NCBI RefSeq assembly: GCF_002797395.1
Contig: NZ_KZ454943.1
Coordinates: 1,786,308 to 1,850,307, forward strand
Direction: 5' to 3'
From: Bacillus solitudinis
GTDB taxonomy: Bacteria; Bacillota; Bacilli; Bacillales; Bacillaceae_D
DNA: 64,000 bases
How positions within the stretch are numbered: the first letter of the stretch is position 1; every line of letters starts with the position of its first letter. The notes under the pieces were generated by a model, which saw only the letters and a list, made by a program, of their open reading frames with translations, had not been told where the DNA came from and made no database searches. Positions 9,331 through 18,443 of the stretch are shown here, in pieces. The translations under genes were made by a program, and so were the position numbers.

Positions 9331-10335
9331 TTAGATATGAATTTTTTTGTTAGACATTTTATCTAAGTTTTCTAATATAATACCGGTTCCTTTTGCGACA
9401 CAATGCATAGGCTCATCTGCTACGATTACAGGGACCTTTAACTGATCAGCTAGTAGTTGGTCAATTCCATGCAACAGGGCTCCTCCACCCGTTAAAATAA
9501 CACCACGGTCGATAATATCTGCTGAGAGTTCGGGAGGTGTTCTTTCAAGAACCTGTTTTGAGGCTTGAACAATATAGGAAACTGACTCCATTAAGGCTTG
9601 TTGTATCTCTGTTGAGTTTACCGTAATCGTTAGTGGAAGTCCACTGACCATATCACGTCCACGAATATCAATTTCTTCGTGACGTGCACCTGGAAATACT
9701 GTTGCGACATTTATCTTAATGTTCTCGGCTGTTCTCTCTCCAATAAGAAGCTTATACTTTTTCTTGATGTACGCTAAGATATCTGAATCGAATTTGTCAC
9801 CTGCGACTTTAATAGAAGAGGCGGTGACGATATCGCCCATTGAAAGCACAGCAACATCGGTTGTTCCACCGCCTATATCGACCACCATGTTACCGCTCGG
9901 TTGAAAAATATCCATTCCAGCACCGATTGCGGCAACCTTTGGTTCTTCTTCCAAGTACACATTTTTTCCGCCACTTTTTTCAGCAGCTTCCCGAATCGCT
10001 TTCTGTTCAACGGATGTGATATTCGTTGGACAGCAGATTAATATACGCGGCTTCGAAAAAATGCTTTTGACGTTAATCTTGCCTAAGAAATGCCGTAGCA
10101 TTGATTCGGTCATTTCAAAATCAGCAATGACCCCGTCCTTCATCGGGCGCATGGCAACAATATTTCCTGGTGTACGTCCAACCATACGAAACGCTTCTTC
10201 TCCTACGGCTAATACTCGCTTTGTTGTTGTTTCAACAGCTACAACGGATGGCTCATTGAGAACAATGCCACTACCTTTGACGTAAATAAGGACGTTTGCA
10301 GTACCTAAATCAATTCCTATATCTCGACCAAACAT
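9331..10335 (-). CDS. mbl: MreB-like actin homologue Mbl
   Basis: The start at MFGRDIGIDLGTANV is chosen over an ATG ten codons upstream because GGGAGGAAAA lies before it and the product then begins as Mbl does. It gives 334 residues. Actin-fold nucleotide-binding motifs are clear: DLGTAN (phosphate 1), VVDIGGGTTDVAVLS (phosphate 2) and VILTGGGALLHGID (adenosine). Mbl forms filaments under the membrane that guide the elongation machinery in rod-shaped cells. It sits right after spoIIID, as in B. subtilis, 109 bases apart. The very high match to known Mbl sequences makes the call firm over MreB or MreBH. Confidence 0.95.
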   Translation of the reverse strand: MFGRDIGIDLGTANVLIYVKGSGIVLNEPSVVAVETTTKRVLAVGEEAFRMVGRTPGNIVAMRPMKDGVIADFEMTESMLRHFLGKINVKSIFSKPRILICCPTNITSVEQKAIREAAEKSGGKNVYLEEEPKVAAIGAGMDIFQPSGNMVVDIGGGTTDVAVLSMGDIVTASSIKVAGDKFDSDILAYIKKKYKLLIGERTAENIKINVATVFPGARHEEIDIRGRDMVSGLPLTITVNSTEIQQALMESVSYIVQASKQVLERTPPELSADIIDRGVILTGGGALLHGIDQLLADQLKVPVIVADEPMHCVAKGTGIILENLDKMSNKKIHI

Positions 10336-10444
10336 GCTTCTTTTTCCTCCCTGTTTTCCGAACATAACCGTAGCTATTAATACGATTTACCTAATTAATT
10401 ATTTTATCACAAAATGTTCAAACAGGGATAATTTTTATGAAAAT

Positions 10445-10732
10445 TTAGTTAGGAGCTTTTACAATTTTAGATGGCACATCTTCTATATCCTTTTTGTACT
10501 TTACTTTTGTCGCTTCACCGCCTCTTAAATGGCGAATAGACTTGTGGTACTCAAGGATGACCTTCACTTCGCTAGCTAACTCTGGATTAATCTCCGGTAA
10601 GCGTTCCGTTAAGTCCTTGTGTACGGTACTTTTTGAGACACCAAACTCCTTAGCAATAGTCCTCACAGTTTTTTTGGTCTCGATAATGTACCTGCCAATC
10701 TTGATTGTTCGCTCTTTGATGTAATCGTGCAC
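10445..10732 (-). CDS. spoIIID: Sporulation transcription factor SpoIIID
   Basis: The GTG at 10730-10732 begins VHDYIKERTIKIGRYII, the normal SpoIIID N-terminus, giving 95 residues. A helix-turn-helix lies at about 20-45 (VRTIAKEFGVSKSTVHKDL) and a basic C-terminal region RHLRGGEATKVKYKK makes further DNA contacts. SpoIIID acts in the mother cell, switching genes between the sigma-E and sigma-K stages. GGGAGG eight bases before the GTG is its ribosome-binding site, and an upstream copy of the complement can mask it. The frame stays open for a further 33 codons upstream to an ATG at 10831, discussed in the findings. Confidence 0.95.
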   Translation of the reverse strand: MHDYIKERTIKIGRYIIETKKTVRTIAKEFGVSKSTVHKDLTERLPEINPELASEVKVILEYHKSIRHLRGGEATKVKYKKDIEDVPSKIVKAPN

Positions 10733-10740
10733 ACGACTCG

Positions 10741-10785
10741 CCTCCCTAATTCTGTGTTGGTGATTGGTACAGTTTATTAGGGAGG
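10741..10785 (-). promoter_or_regulatory. Hairpin that masks the spoIIID ribosome-binding site
   Basis: CCTCCCTAAT (10741-10750) and ATTAGGGAGG (10776-10785) are exact complements separated by 25 bases. In the mRNA the CCUCCC arm comes first and pairs with the GGGAGG Shine-Dalgarno of spoIIID. In B. subtilis translation of spoIIID depends on translating the upstream usd reading frame; this element looks like the same device. Confidence 0.7.
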
Positions 10786-11222
10786 AGGGGCAGATATACC
10801 ACATTCTTAAAGGGACGAGCGCAGAATTCATACTAAAGGGGATCTTAGGTGGCTCTTAAAAGTCTGCGTTTACGTTCGTTTCTAATTTAGTAAACCCTAA
10901 AAGTTCAAGAAGATTTGGGGTTACTCCAAAAAAGGAAAGTGAACGCTTTACAGCTTTCGTCGATTTCTGTCAGGACAAATATTTCCTGGGGAATCAAGCG
11001 TTCTCGTTATATTAGATTGAAACATATTCTGCTAAACTTCAAGATTCGACACTTTAACGGACCCGAGCCAATGAGTCTGTCATTAGTCGTTCCACTTTGA
11101 TCTTGCTAGAATAGTCTTTTACCAAAACGTAAACTCGTTTTTCAACGTGATAGATTATCGACGTGCGCCCAGCTGTGATTAGAAGAGTACCTTTTGTACG
11201 TAAAGATAAACCTTTATTCTCC
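10786..11222. other. Non-coding interval upstream of spoIIID
   Basis: No convincing gene is seen. The open frame that leads into spoIIID begins at 10831. A promoter for spoIIID (sigma-E in B. subtilis) should be here, but no good match to the sigma-E consensus was found by eye. A short plus-strand frame at 10915-11100 has no credible features. Confidence 0.5.
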
Positions 11223-11265
11223 AAAAAAAGTGTGTCTTGAAGGTTGTTTAACCTTCAAGACACAC
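11223..11265 (-). terminator. Terminator of the SLH/DUF protein gene
   Basis: A 16-bp perfect stem (GTGTGTCTTGAAGGTT and its complement) lies just past the stop codon and is followed by seven T on the minus strand. Confidence 0.92.
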
Positions 11266-11273
11266 GTTGTCAA

Positions 11274-12857
11274 TTACTCAACTGGAGCAGGCATAAGAAC
11301 CATCATAAGTTCATCTAACGTGATCACGTCATCGCCTGAAGGGAATTCGGCAAAGTTAATTTCCTCATTAAAAGAAGTTATTTCCTGCTCCATATTCAAT
11401 TTTAATCCAATTGTTTCTTCTTCAATATGAAACTTTGCATCTAGGTTTAATTCGTTATAAGCTATCTGATTTTCTTCATTAATAATAATCAATTCTTCAA
11501 ATGTTTTTAAATCAAGGATATTCTGTAGTTCTGCAATGGCTGCTGGAAGCTCATCTTTAAATGAATTTAATTCCTCAAGCGCTAACTCAAGGTCGCCTTC
11601 TTCCAACCCTAATTGCTCAGCCATTTCAGGTGACTCTCCCAGGTAGGTAATAAAGTCAGGCAGGAAATCTTCTAGTAATGTTGCTGCAAATAACTCTAGG
11701 TTCTCATTCGATAATTCGAATTTCACAGCTTGTTTTGCTTGGATATTACTTGGATAAGTCACTGAATCAAGACTGATAGCTTGATAGAAATCATCCGTAA
11801 AGTGTTCAAAATATACATCATAAAGAGCAAGAGCAAGCTTTGTTTGAAGCTCAAGGTCAATTTGTCCTAAATCCTCTTCTCCTTCAGCGGTGGGAATTGT
11901 TGCTAAATCAACTTCAATATACTTGCCGGCTACTTCCTCAGGAATTGGCATAAATGGACTGCTCGGAATCTTCATCCACATTTTTTCCTCAGTCATGATG
12001 GTTGAAACTTTCATTGAAACACCAACATCGCCGCCTACTTGCACGACTGTATCCATTTCGATGACATTTGGTTCACGTTGGTATGCACCTTCTAGTTGAA
12101 CTTCGATGTCACTCAACGTGGCTCCTAACTCGGCAAGTTCCGGTTCTGCTAGCATTGATTCAGGTAATTCTATTGCTAAATCCATAGCCCCTGAAAATTG
12201 ATATGTATCAAGATTCATTTGATTCGTATATGCCTTTTTTAATAGCTCCGCCAAAGATTCTTCTTTACCCTCGGCACGAATAATAAACGATGCAAATTGT
12301 GCACGTGTTGTTGGTGCGTTCGGTCGAAATGTACCATTTTCATATCCCGTTGTTATGTCATTTGTAAAAAGTGCATCTATTGCACCTTCTGCCCAAAAGC
12401 CTTCCTTAATATCACGGAATGCTGAGCTTCCATCTCCTTGTAATTCAAAAGCGGTTGTTACTAGGACTGCCATTTGTGCACGTGTTAACGGTTTGTTTGG
12501 TATAAAATTGCCATTATTCCCACTCATCAATCCAGCTTCAGTTACTGCAGCAACTTCTGCATAAGCATGGTACTCCTTTTCGATATCTCTGTAAGGAACC
12601 TCTCCAGCCTTAGCTGTGTCTAAGTTGAGCACCTTTGTTAAAATTATCGCAGCTTGAGCACGAGTTACTGGCTTATTCGGTTGGAATGTCCCATCCTCAT
12701 ACCCTTTTATAGCTCCTTCTTTAACAAGTGTGTTAATGTCTTCAAATGCCCAAAAATCCTTATCTACATCTGTAAACAGACTAGCGGCACTCGCTTGGTA
12801 TGCTGGCATGATAATTAGTACGCACAGCAATGTGAAAATCCCCATTATTTTTTTCAT
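11274..12857 (-). CDS. SLH-domain protein with DUF6612-like C-terminal half
   Basis: A 527-residue surface protein. Residues 1-25 are a signal peptide (ending QASAA). Three SLH modules follow at about 26-77, 87-138 and 144-195, each with GYEDGTFxPN or a variant and TRAQ. From about 200 to the end is a Glu/Asp/Leu-rich domain beginning AELLKKAYTNQMNLDTYQFSG, which resembles the LolA/LppX-like DUF6612 domains of Bacillus surface proteins; that assignment is from memory. Here the SLH anchor is N-terminal, opposite to the protease at 340-2292. The chain is strongly acidic. The start follows AAGGAGGAGAAGT, and its own strong terminator shows it is monocistronic. Function unknown. Confidence 0.88.
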   Translation of the reverse strand: MKKIMGIFTLLCVLIIMPAYQASAASLFTDVDKDFWAFEDINTLVKEGAIKGYEDGTFQPNKPVTRAQAAIILTKVLNLDTAKAGEVPYRDIEKEYHAYAEVAAVTEAGLMSGNNGNFIPNKPLTRAQMAVLVTTAFELQGDGSSAFRDIKEGFWAEGAIDALFTNDITTGYENGTFRPNAPTTRAQFASFIIRAEGKEESLAELLKKAYTNQMNLDTYQFSGAMDLAIELPESMLAEPELAELGATLSDIEVQLEGAYQREPNVIEMDTVVQVGGDVGVSMKVSTIMTEEKMWMKIPSSPFMPIPEEVAGKYIEVDLATIPTAEGEEDLGQIDLELQTKLALALYDVYFEHFTDDFYQAISLDSVTYPSNIQAKQAVKFELSNENLELFAATLLEDFLPDFITYLGESPEMAEQLGLEEGDLELALEELNSFKDELPAAIAELQNILDLKTFEELIIINEENQIAYNELNLDAKFHIEEETIGLKLNMEQEITSFNEEINFAEFPSGDDVITLDELMMVLMPAPVE

Positions 12858-13049
12858 ACTTCTCCTCCTTGATAGTTTATCTCTAAAGCATTTCTACAAA
12901 ACAATTCATTTACCTTCATATAAATGTTAAATTTAGATAAAAAACACTAATTTACTAATTTAATTCCACCTCCTTCTTTTTATTACGGAAGTGTTCGGAA
13001 TGGGTTTCATCTTTTTTCTAGGGAATCGTGCAGTAACAAACAATTCACC

Positions 13050-13090
13050 AAAAAAAGAAGCAGATACGTTTCGCTCGTATCCTGCTTCTT
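13050..13090 (-). terminator. Terminator of spoIIQ
   Basis: On the minus strand AAGAAGCAGGATACG, a 6-nt loop and CGTATCTGCTTCTT (one bulge) are followed by TTTTTT, 14 bases beyond the spoIIQ stop codon. Confidence 0.85.
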
Positions 13091-13103
13091 TCTTGAATCA
13101 AAC

Positions 13104-14000
13104 TTATTCTTCGTTCTTTTCTTTCTTATCTGCATCATCTGGAACATCGGTATCTTTCGGGTCATCAGCTGCATCTTCATCTTCTTTTTCTTTATCTTTT
13201 TCTACTTCTTTAGTATCGCCATCTACTTCTTCTTCACCTGACGATTCTTCTACTGTCGTTTCTTTTTCTTCCTCTTTTTCCTTTGCAATGTCACCAATTG
13301 AATCAATTGGTTGCTGGAATACGTCATTTGGATTTACTGGCGTGTCCTCAAAGCGAAGCTCGAAATGTAAGTGAACGCCAGCTTCCTTGTTGTAGAGGTT
13401 ACGTCCTGCTTCCCCAAGTAATTCACCTTGTTTAACAGTTTGTCCTTTTTCAACTTCAATCGTTTCTAAACTATGGTAATGCGTAATGATGCCATTGTCA
13501 TGATTGATTTCAATGACGTTACCAAGTAATGAATCTTGTTCTACTTTAATAACTGTCCCGCTTAATGCAGCAGCAACTTCAAAACTTGCACCTTCTAGAC
13601 TTGCCAAATCAATGCCTTTGTTTTGATAGTACATATTATTGTAGTAGACAAGAGCTCTTTCCTGTTCTTCTGATTCCGCATTCACATCATAAAAATAACC
13701 GACAATTTCTACTTCTTCTTCATTAACTACAGGCATCTTCAATACTTCATTTGTTGCAGTAACTGGAACTGCATCTTCACCATATTGGTTTAATTGGTTT
13801 TGACTTGTCGTGTCAATAACCTCGACGCCTTCTTCAGGTAATGCTGCCTCGTCTCCACCTTGCATAAAGTAGACTGCACTTAGTACAAATGCAGCGGCTG
13901 CTAAATAAACTGCTGGGGCAAACCATTTTTTTCTTACTAATCGTTGAGCTTTAAATTTGTTTTCCTCATTTTTAGAAGATTTCTTATTTTCTTCTCTCAT
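13104..14000 (-). CDS. spoIIQ: Stage II sporulation protein Q (degenerate M23 domain)
   Basis: A 298-residue forespore membrane protein. A basic N-terminus and one membrane segment (about 27-46) precede an extracytoplasmic M23/LytM domain (about 120-228). SpoIIQ joins SpoIIIAH across the intermembrane space and helps keep the forespore attached during engulfment. In active LytM enzymes the first zinc ligand is the His of HxGxD; here the site reads NKGID with Asn127, although Asp131 and HLHFE (His210, His212) remain. Loss of that His also occurs in B. subtilis SpoIIQ, so the domain is likely non-catalytic. The tail from about 230 is a Lys/Glu/Asp-rich stretch longer than in B. subtilis. The gene lies between an SLH gene and spoIID, matching the conserved order apart from the inserted MATE gene. 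Confidence 0.93.
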   Translation of the reverse strand: MREENKKSSKNEENKFKAQRLVRKKWFAPAVYLAAAAFVLSAVYFMQGGDEAALPEEGVEVIDTTSQNQLNQYGEDAVPVTATNEVLKMPVVNEEEVEIVGYFYDVNAESEEQERALVYYNNMYYQNKGIDLASLEGASFEVAAALSGTVIKVEQDSLLGNVIEINHDNGIITHYHSLETIEVEKGQTVKQGELLGEAGRNLYNKEAGVHLHFELRFEDTPVNPNDVFQQPIDSIGDIAKEKEEEKETTVEESSGEEEVDGDTKEVEKDKEKEDEDAADDPKDTDVPDDADKKEKNEE

Positions 14001-14319
14001 TTCTCATCACCTCAGCAATCAGTCTGAACAGATTACTGGGTTTCTATACATTCGTTGAAATTTCTTTTTAGATTTATTTTTCGACAAAGTGTTTATTATT
14101 ATGCATGGAAATTATTTATAGAAGTAAAATTGGTTAATTTGACGCTTCGAATTGGGAGAGAGAAGAGGTTAGTCTCTCTTGTATGGTGGTCGTTAAATTT
14201 ATAAAGGAGGTCTGCAACAAGGTTGAAATAATTGAATACTTTTGCTAAGATTTCTTGACGAACGAATTACCAATAAATACTGATATGATTCGCCGATAAA
14301 AGTCAGTGGGGGAAGATTT
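14001..14319. other. Divergent intergenic region between spoIIQ and the MATE gene
   Basis: Both promoters must lie here. No confident sigma-F element for spoIIQ was picked out by eye. An AGGAGG at about 14203-14208 is not followed by an open frame. Nothing else is seen. Confidence 0.5.
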
Positions 14320-15687
14320 ATGTACCATGCGGAAACACGGAAAGAAAAAGGAAGCTTATTTCTCTCTATTTTATGGCCAATTATGGTTACACAAGTTAGC
14401 TTATTCGCGATGAACTTAGTTGATACAATTATGTCTGGCCGTGTTGGCACCAATGACTTAGCTGGTGTCGCCATTGGTTCGAGTTTATGGATGCCCGTTT
14501 TCACAGGAGTTAATGGGACTTTACTGGCACTTACCCCCATTGTTGCTCACTTACTCGGAAGCGGTCAACGTGATAAAATATCCTACTCTGTCACACAGTC
14601 TCTTTATTTATCTGTTTTACTTGCTTTATTAGTATTCCTAGTAGGTAGCTTGTCCCTTGAACCGATTTTGTCCTATATGAGTTTAGATCCAGCGGTTCAC
14701 CATATCGCTTTTCATTATTTAGTTGGTTTATCGATTGGGGTTATCCCACTGTTTCTAGCCAGTGTTCTTCGGAACTTCTTTGATGGTCAAGGATTTACTC
14801 AAATCACAATGTTTATAACGGTTCTCGCTGTACCGTTTAACGTTCTGCTAAACTATGGATTCATTTTTGGCCATTTTGGCTTACCCGCATTAGGCGGTAT
14901 TGGGGCAGGGTATGCCACAGCTATCACCTATTGGATTATTTTCTTTCTTAGCGTCATCATGACGTTTAAGTTAACGACCATTAAGCATTATCTTGTTTTT
15001 GTGAAATGGGTGAAGCCTTCTTGGAAGACTTGGAAGGAACAACTTTCCATTGGAATTCCAATTGGACTTTCTATTTTTTTTGAAACAAGTATTTTCTCCG
15101 TTGTTACATTATTAATAGGCGCCATGTTTACAACTGTAACAATCGCTGCCAACCAAATTGCGCTGAGTTTCACTTCACTTATGTTTATGATTCCTTTAAG
15201 CATTTCGATGGCCCTGACGATTGTCGTCGGGTATTCAGTGGGAGGAAGAAAATTACAGGCAGCTAAACAATATACTCGTCTAGGTGTGTTTAGTGGGATT
15301 GGCTTTCTAGCAGTGAACGCTGTTTTTCTTTATTTTTTTAGAGAGCCAATTGCTTACCTCTTTACACATGATTCAGAAGTTGTTTTTATGGCGGGGCAAT
15401 TTTTTATTATCGCGATTTTTTATCAATTGTCTGATGCGACCCAGTCCGGGCTTCAAGGTGCACTTAGGGGCTACAAGGATGTTAAAGTTCCCTTCCTTAT
15501 TGCCTTTACGTCCTATTGGATTATAGGCATTCCGCTTGGTTACTCGCTCTCGGCTTTTACCGACCTCGGTCCCTTTGGCCTTTGGATTGGTATTACGCTG
15601 GGTCTTACCTGTGCCGCAATTGGTTTTTTTATACGGTTGCTAATGGTTCAGCGCAGAATGATAAAAGGCGAGGAAATAGGGAAGTGA
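14320..15687 (+). CDS. MATE-family multidrug/sodium antiporter
   Basis: A 455-residue membrane protein with about twelve hydrophobic segments. The first half has MVTQVSLFAMNLVDTIMSGRVG and DLAGVAIGSSLWMPVF, hallmarks of the NorM-type MATE exporters; the second half repeats the pattern. These carriers expel cationic drugs or metabolites in exchange for Na+ or H+. The substrate is not predictable. GTGGGGGA precedes the ATG. It is a single plus-strand gene set between spoIIQ and spoIID, which are neighbours in B. subtilis, so it is a local insertion in this lineage. Confidence 0.92.
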   Translation: MYHAETRKEKGSLFLSILWPIMVTQVSLFAMNLVDTIMSGRVGTNDLAGVAIGSSLWMPVFTGVNGTLLALTPIVAHLLGSGQRDKISYSVTQSLYLSVLLALLVFLVGSLSLEPILSYMSLDPAVHHIAFHYLVGLSIGVIPLFLASVLRNFFDGQGFTQITMFITVLAVPFNVLLNYGFIFGHFGLPALGGIGAGYATAITYWIIFFLSVIMTFKLTTIKHYLVFVKWVKPSWKTWKEQLSIGIPIGLSIFFETSIFSVVTLLIGAMFTTVTIAANQIALSFTSLMFMIPLSISMALTIVVGYSVGGRKLQAAKQYTRLGVFSGIGFLAVNAVFLYFFREPIAYLFTHDSEVVFMAGQFFIIAIFYQLSDATQSGLQGALRGYKDVKVPFLIAFTSYWIIGIPLGYSLSAFTDLGPFGLWIGITLGLTCAAIGFFIRLLMVQRRMIKGEEIGK

Positions 15688-15701
15688 GTAGTTTTGTAAA
15701 A

Positions 15702-15739
15702 CATCCATCGTGGCGTCTTAATCAGACACCACGATGGAT
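15702..15739. terminator. Inverted repeat between convergent MATE and spoIID genes
   Basis: ATCCATCGTGG and CCACGATGGAT, extended by GTCT/AGAC after a mismatch, form a long stem. T-runs are short on both strands (GATTAAAAACTT on plus, GTTTTAC on minus), so it may serve both genes weakly. Confidence 0.6.
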
Positions 15740-15782
15740 TAAAAACTTGAATGCTTCAAATAGAGGGAAGAAGAGAGTCTAT

Positions 15783-15801
15783 CGGCGCAACGAGTTGTCG
15801 A
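15783..15801. repeat. Lone copy of the core of the 20-kb tandem repeat
   Basis: The sequence GGCGCAACGAGTTGTCG (15784-15800) matches the core of the array at 19.9-21.0 kb (GGCGCCAACGAGTTGTCG) with one base missing, followed by ACTAGG where the array has CCTA. It abuts the spoIID stop codon. Confidence 0.6.
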
Positions 15802-16824
15802 CTAGGCTTTTTTTGCTGTGTACCGGGAGATGAAAGGGTCGACGGATTGAATATTAACGCCTTTATAATAGTGGCTCACGATGTCTTTGTAGCTCTTTCC
15901 TTCCTTCGCCATACCATCTGCTCCGTATTGACTCATTCCAACGCCATGCCCCCACCCACGAGTTTGTATGACCACGTGTTGGTTTTGAAGCTGCCATTGG
16001 AAGTCTGAGGAATCAAGACCAAGCGTATCGCGAATTTCCCGACCGGTGAATTCAGTCCCGTTTATTTGCACAGTTGCAACTCGGCCTCCATCTGTTCGAG
16101 AGACAATCGTTCCAACACTTCCGTCATCCGGTAGCGTCACACCTAGCTTTTCCTGAAACTCTGAAACCGTTAGCCTTTTTTCTGCGGTGAAGCGAGGAGA
16201 TTGCTGATCCCATGGACTTTCAACACTTCGGAGGTATGGAATTTGATTTTGCCAATAGTCCTCTGAATTCTCTGTATAACCGTTACTCGTTGAAAAGAAG
16301 GCGGCTGTAATCGGTTCCCCTTCATAGGTTAAAACCTCCCCCATTGTTAGGAGCACGGCTTCCTCTATCTTTTTCATCTTCCACTCATAATCTTCTCCAA
16401 AGCGTTCTTTAAGGTCTGCCTCACTTTGATATACTTGATGCGTTACAGTATCGGTTACTACTGCTTCATCAGGAAGTTTAATATCTTGCGGGTTCATCAT
16501 ATGCTGAACAATATAAGTTCTTGCTGTAAGAGCTTGTGCCTTGAGGGCTTCTAGTTCAAAGTCAGCGGGCATTTCAGAGGCGACAACGCCCATCACGTAT
16601 TTTTCAAGTGCGATGTTCTCCACTTGTTCAGATTGGCTTCGATAAACAGCGATTGCCACATCTTCCTCAGGTTTATACACAGGGAGAATAGGTTCTTCAT
16701 TCTTTGGACCGGACTGTGCTGGTAATGTGTTGGATGCTTTTTCAGACCCAAACATCACCATCATTGTTGGAATAATTAGAATAACTGTGCATAAAATTGT
16801 AGCTACAACGATTAATCGCTTCAT
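15802..16824 (-). CDS. spoIID: Stage II sporulation protein D
   Basis: The start is placed at MKRLIVVATIL, preceded by GGAGGCAAAG, giving 340 residues; an ATG five codons upstream lacks spacing. A membrane anchor occupies about 4-25. The SpoIID domain includes VVASEMPADFELEALKAQAL; Glu84 corresponds to the catalytic glutamate of this lytic transglycosylase. The C-terminal signature RGWGHGVGMSQYGADGMA is present. SpoIID cuts glycan strands freed by SpoIIP and drives engulfment with SpoIIM and SpoIIP. B. subtilis spoIID is sigma-E dependent and a -10-like element is present here. A lone repeat core abuts the stop codon. Confidence 0.95.
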   Translation of the reverse strand: MKRLIVVATILCTVILIIPTMMVMFGSEKASNTLPAQSGPKNEEPILPVYKPEEDVAIAVYRSQSEQVENIALEKYVMGVVASEMPADFELEALKAQALTARTYIVQHMMNPQDIKLPDEAVVTDTVTHQVYQSEADLKERFGEDYEWKMKKIEEAVLLTMGEVLTYEGEPITAAFFSTSNGYTENSEDYWQNQIPYLRSVESPWDQQSPRFTAEKRLTVSEFQEKLGVTLPDDGSVGTIVSRTDGGRVATVQINGTEFTGREIRDTLGLDSSDFQWQLQNQHVVIQTRGWGHGVGMSQYGADGMAKEGKSYKDIVSHYYKGVNIQSVDPFISRYTAKKA

Positions 16825-16859
16825 TATCTTTGCCTCCAATAGAAAAGTGTGTCTTATTT

Positions 16860-16867
16860 ATTCTATG
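16860..16867 (-). promoter_or_regulatory. Possible sigma-E -10 element of spoIID
   Basis: The minus strand reads CATAGAAT, close to the sigma-E -10 consensus CATACAAT, 36 bases before the spoIID ATG. No good -35 (KMATATT-like) is seen at the right distance, so support is limited. Confidence 0.3.
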
Positions 16868-17022
16868 AGGGCTTGACTAAATCTAGAACAAGTTATTTAA
16901 AGGTTATGGACTTGTCTAGTGTTATTCAAACAATTCTTTTGTATAAACAGGAATGACTTTTACTCTTTTTGAGCAAAATGGATTTGTAGTAAATATTAAT
17001 TAAAGCGCATACAATTCTCTTG

Positions 17023-17069
17023 TCAAAAAATAAAGCAACCCAACTTCAACGAGGAAGCAAGGTTGCTTA
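17023..17069 (-). terminator. Terminator of murA
   Basis: AAGCAACC (17033-17040) and GGTTGCTT (17061-17068) pair around a 20-base loop. The minus strand then reads TATTTTTTG. Confidence 0.65.
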
Positions 17070-17073
17070 TTGG

Positions 17074-18399
17074 TCAAACAAGATTTGTGTTTAACTTTAA
17101 TGGGGCTGGCGCCTCAAGGTTTTCAATCTCAGATTCGATTATTTCTTCAATGCGCTCAATGTCTGCACCAAGTGCAAGGAATTTCTCGGCAATGTCAACA
17201 TAGCCTCGGTCAATGTGCTTAAGCTCTGTTACACGAGTGACACCATCTGCGACAAGTCCAGCTAATATTAATGCGGCACCTGCGCGGAGGTCTGTCGCAG
17301 ATACCTCTGCACCTTGTAAATTGGTTGGGCCTGAAATAATCGCCGAACGCCCTTCAATTTTGATGTTTCCATTCATGCGTCTAAATTCTTCTACATGCAT
17401 GTAGCGGTTTTCAAAAACAGTTTCCGTGATAACGCTCGTGCCTTTAGCTCGAAGCAACAAAGCCATCATTTGCGCCTGCATGTCTGTCGGAAACCCTGGG
17501 TGAGGCATCGTTTTAATATCAATCGACTTTAATTGCTCAGGTCCAATGACACGTAATCCGTCAGCCTCTTCCGTTATTTCAACACCCATTTCTTCCATTT
17601 TTGCAATAAGTGGACGAAGATGTTCTGCTACAGCACCCTCTACTAGCACATTTCCTTTTGTAATTGCAGCAGCAACCATAAATGTTCCTGCTTCAATGCG
17701 GTCAGGGATGACAGTGTGTACCGCTGCCTCTAGATGACTTACGCCTTCAATGCGAATTTCACCTGTACCTGCACCACGAACCTTCCCGCCCATTGCATTT
17801 AAATAATTTGCTAGACAAACAATTTCTGGCTCTTCGGCTGCATTTTCAATAAGTGTCGTTCCTTTTGCAAGCACCGCTGCCATCATAATGTTTTCTGTGG
17901 CTCCTACACTTGGGAAATCGAGATAAATTTTTGCACCCTTTAAGTGGCCATCGATACGAGCTTCAATGAAGCCATTACCAATCTCCACGGTTGCTCCCAT
18001 TGCCTCAAACCCTTTTAGATGTTGGTCAATCGGTCTTGAACCTATTGCACATCCACCTGGTAATGCAATTCGTGCCTTTCCTACGCGCGCTAGAAGTGGC
18101 CCCATCACAAGAAACGATGCGCGCATTTTTCGAACGTATTCAAACGGAGCTTCCGTTTTTAATGAGCGTTCCGCGTTAACATGAAACTCCCCATTTTTGT
18201 ATTCTACATCAATATTCAGATTTTTCAGAACTTCCTTCATCGTGTATACATCAGCCAATGGAGGCACATCATAAATGTGGCTTGTGCCGCGTTCTGCTAA
18301 AATGGAAGCCGCAATCACTGGTAATACAGCATTTTTTGCACCTTCAATTTTAACAGTGCCACGAAGCTGATTGCCACCTCGGACGATTATTTTTTCCAA
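17074..18399 (-). CDS. murA: UDP-N-acetylglucosamine 1-carboxyvinyltransferase
   Basis: A 441-residue EPSP-synthase-fold enzyme performing the first committed step of peptidoglycan synthesis: transfer of enolpyruvate from PEP to UDP-GlcNAc in the cytoplasm. The reactive Cys117 in [15 protein letters not shown] is present (the fosfomycin target), as is the Lys22-Asn23 pair in EGAKNAVLP. Position between ywmB and spoIID matches B. subtilis murAA, the essential paralogue. The last 20 residues ([11 protein letters not shown] end) go slightly beyond the usual C-terminus. It has a terminator directly downstream. Confidence 0.96.
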   Translation of the reverse strand: MEKIIVRGGNQLRGTVKIEGAKNAVLPVIAASILAERGTSHIYDVPPLADVYTMKEVLKNLNIDVEYKNGEFHVNAERSLKTEAPFEYVRKMRASFLVMGPLLARVGKARIALPGGCAIGSRPIDQHLKGFEAMGATVEIGNGFIEARIDGHLKGAKIYLDFPSVGATENIMMAAVLAKGTTLIENAAEEPEIVCLANYLNAMGGKVRGAGTGEIRIEGVSHLEAAVHTVIPDRIEAGTFMVAAAITKGNVLVEGAVAEHLRPLIAKMEEMGVEITEEADGLRVIGPEQLKSIDIKTMPHPGFPTDMQAQMMALLLRAKGTSVITETVFENRYMHVEEFRRMNGNIKIEGRSAIISGPTNLQGAEVSATDLRAGAALILAGLVADGVTRVTELKHIDRGYVDIAEKFLALGADIERIEEIIESEIENLEAPAPLKLNTNLV

Positions 18400-18443
18400 C
18401 GTATTCCCCTCCGCGTCTAGAAATTATAGTCTATTCTCTACCA

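Noticed and set aside
10336-10365. Ten-codon longer Mbl start
   Set aside because: The inner ATG has GGGAGG at good spacing and gives the standard Mbl N-terminus; the longer form would encode its own ribosome-binding site.
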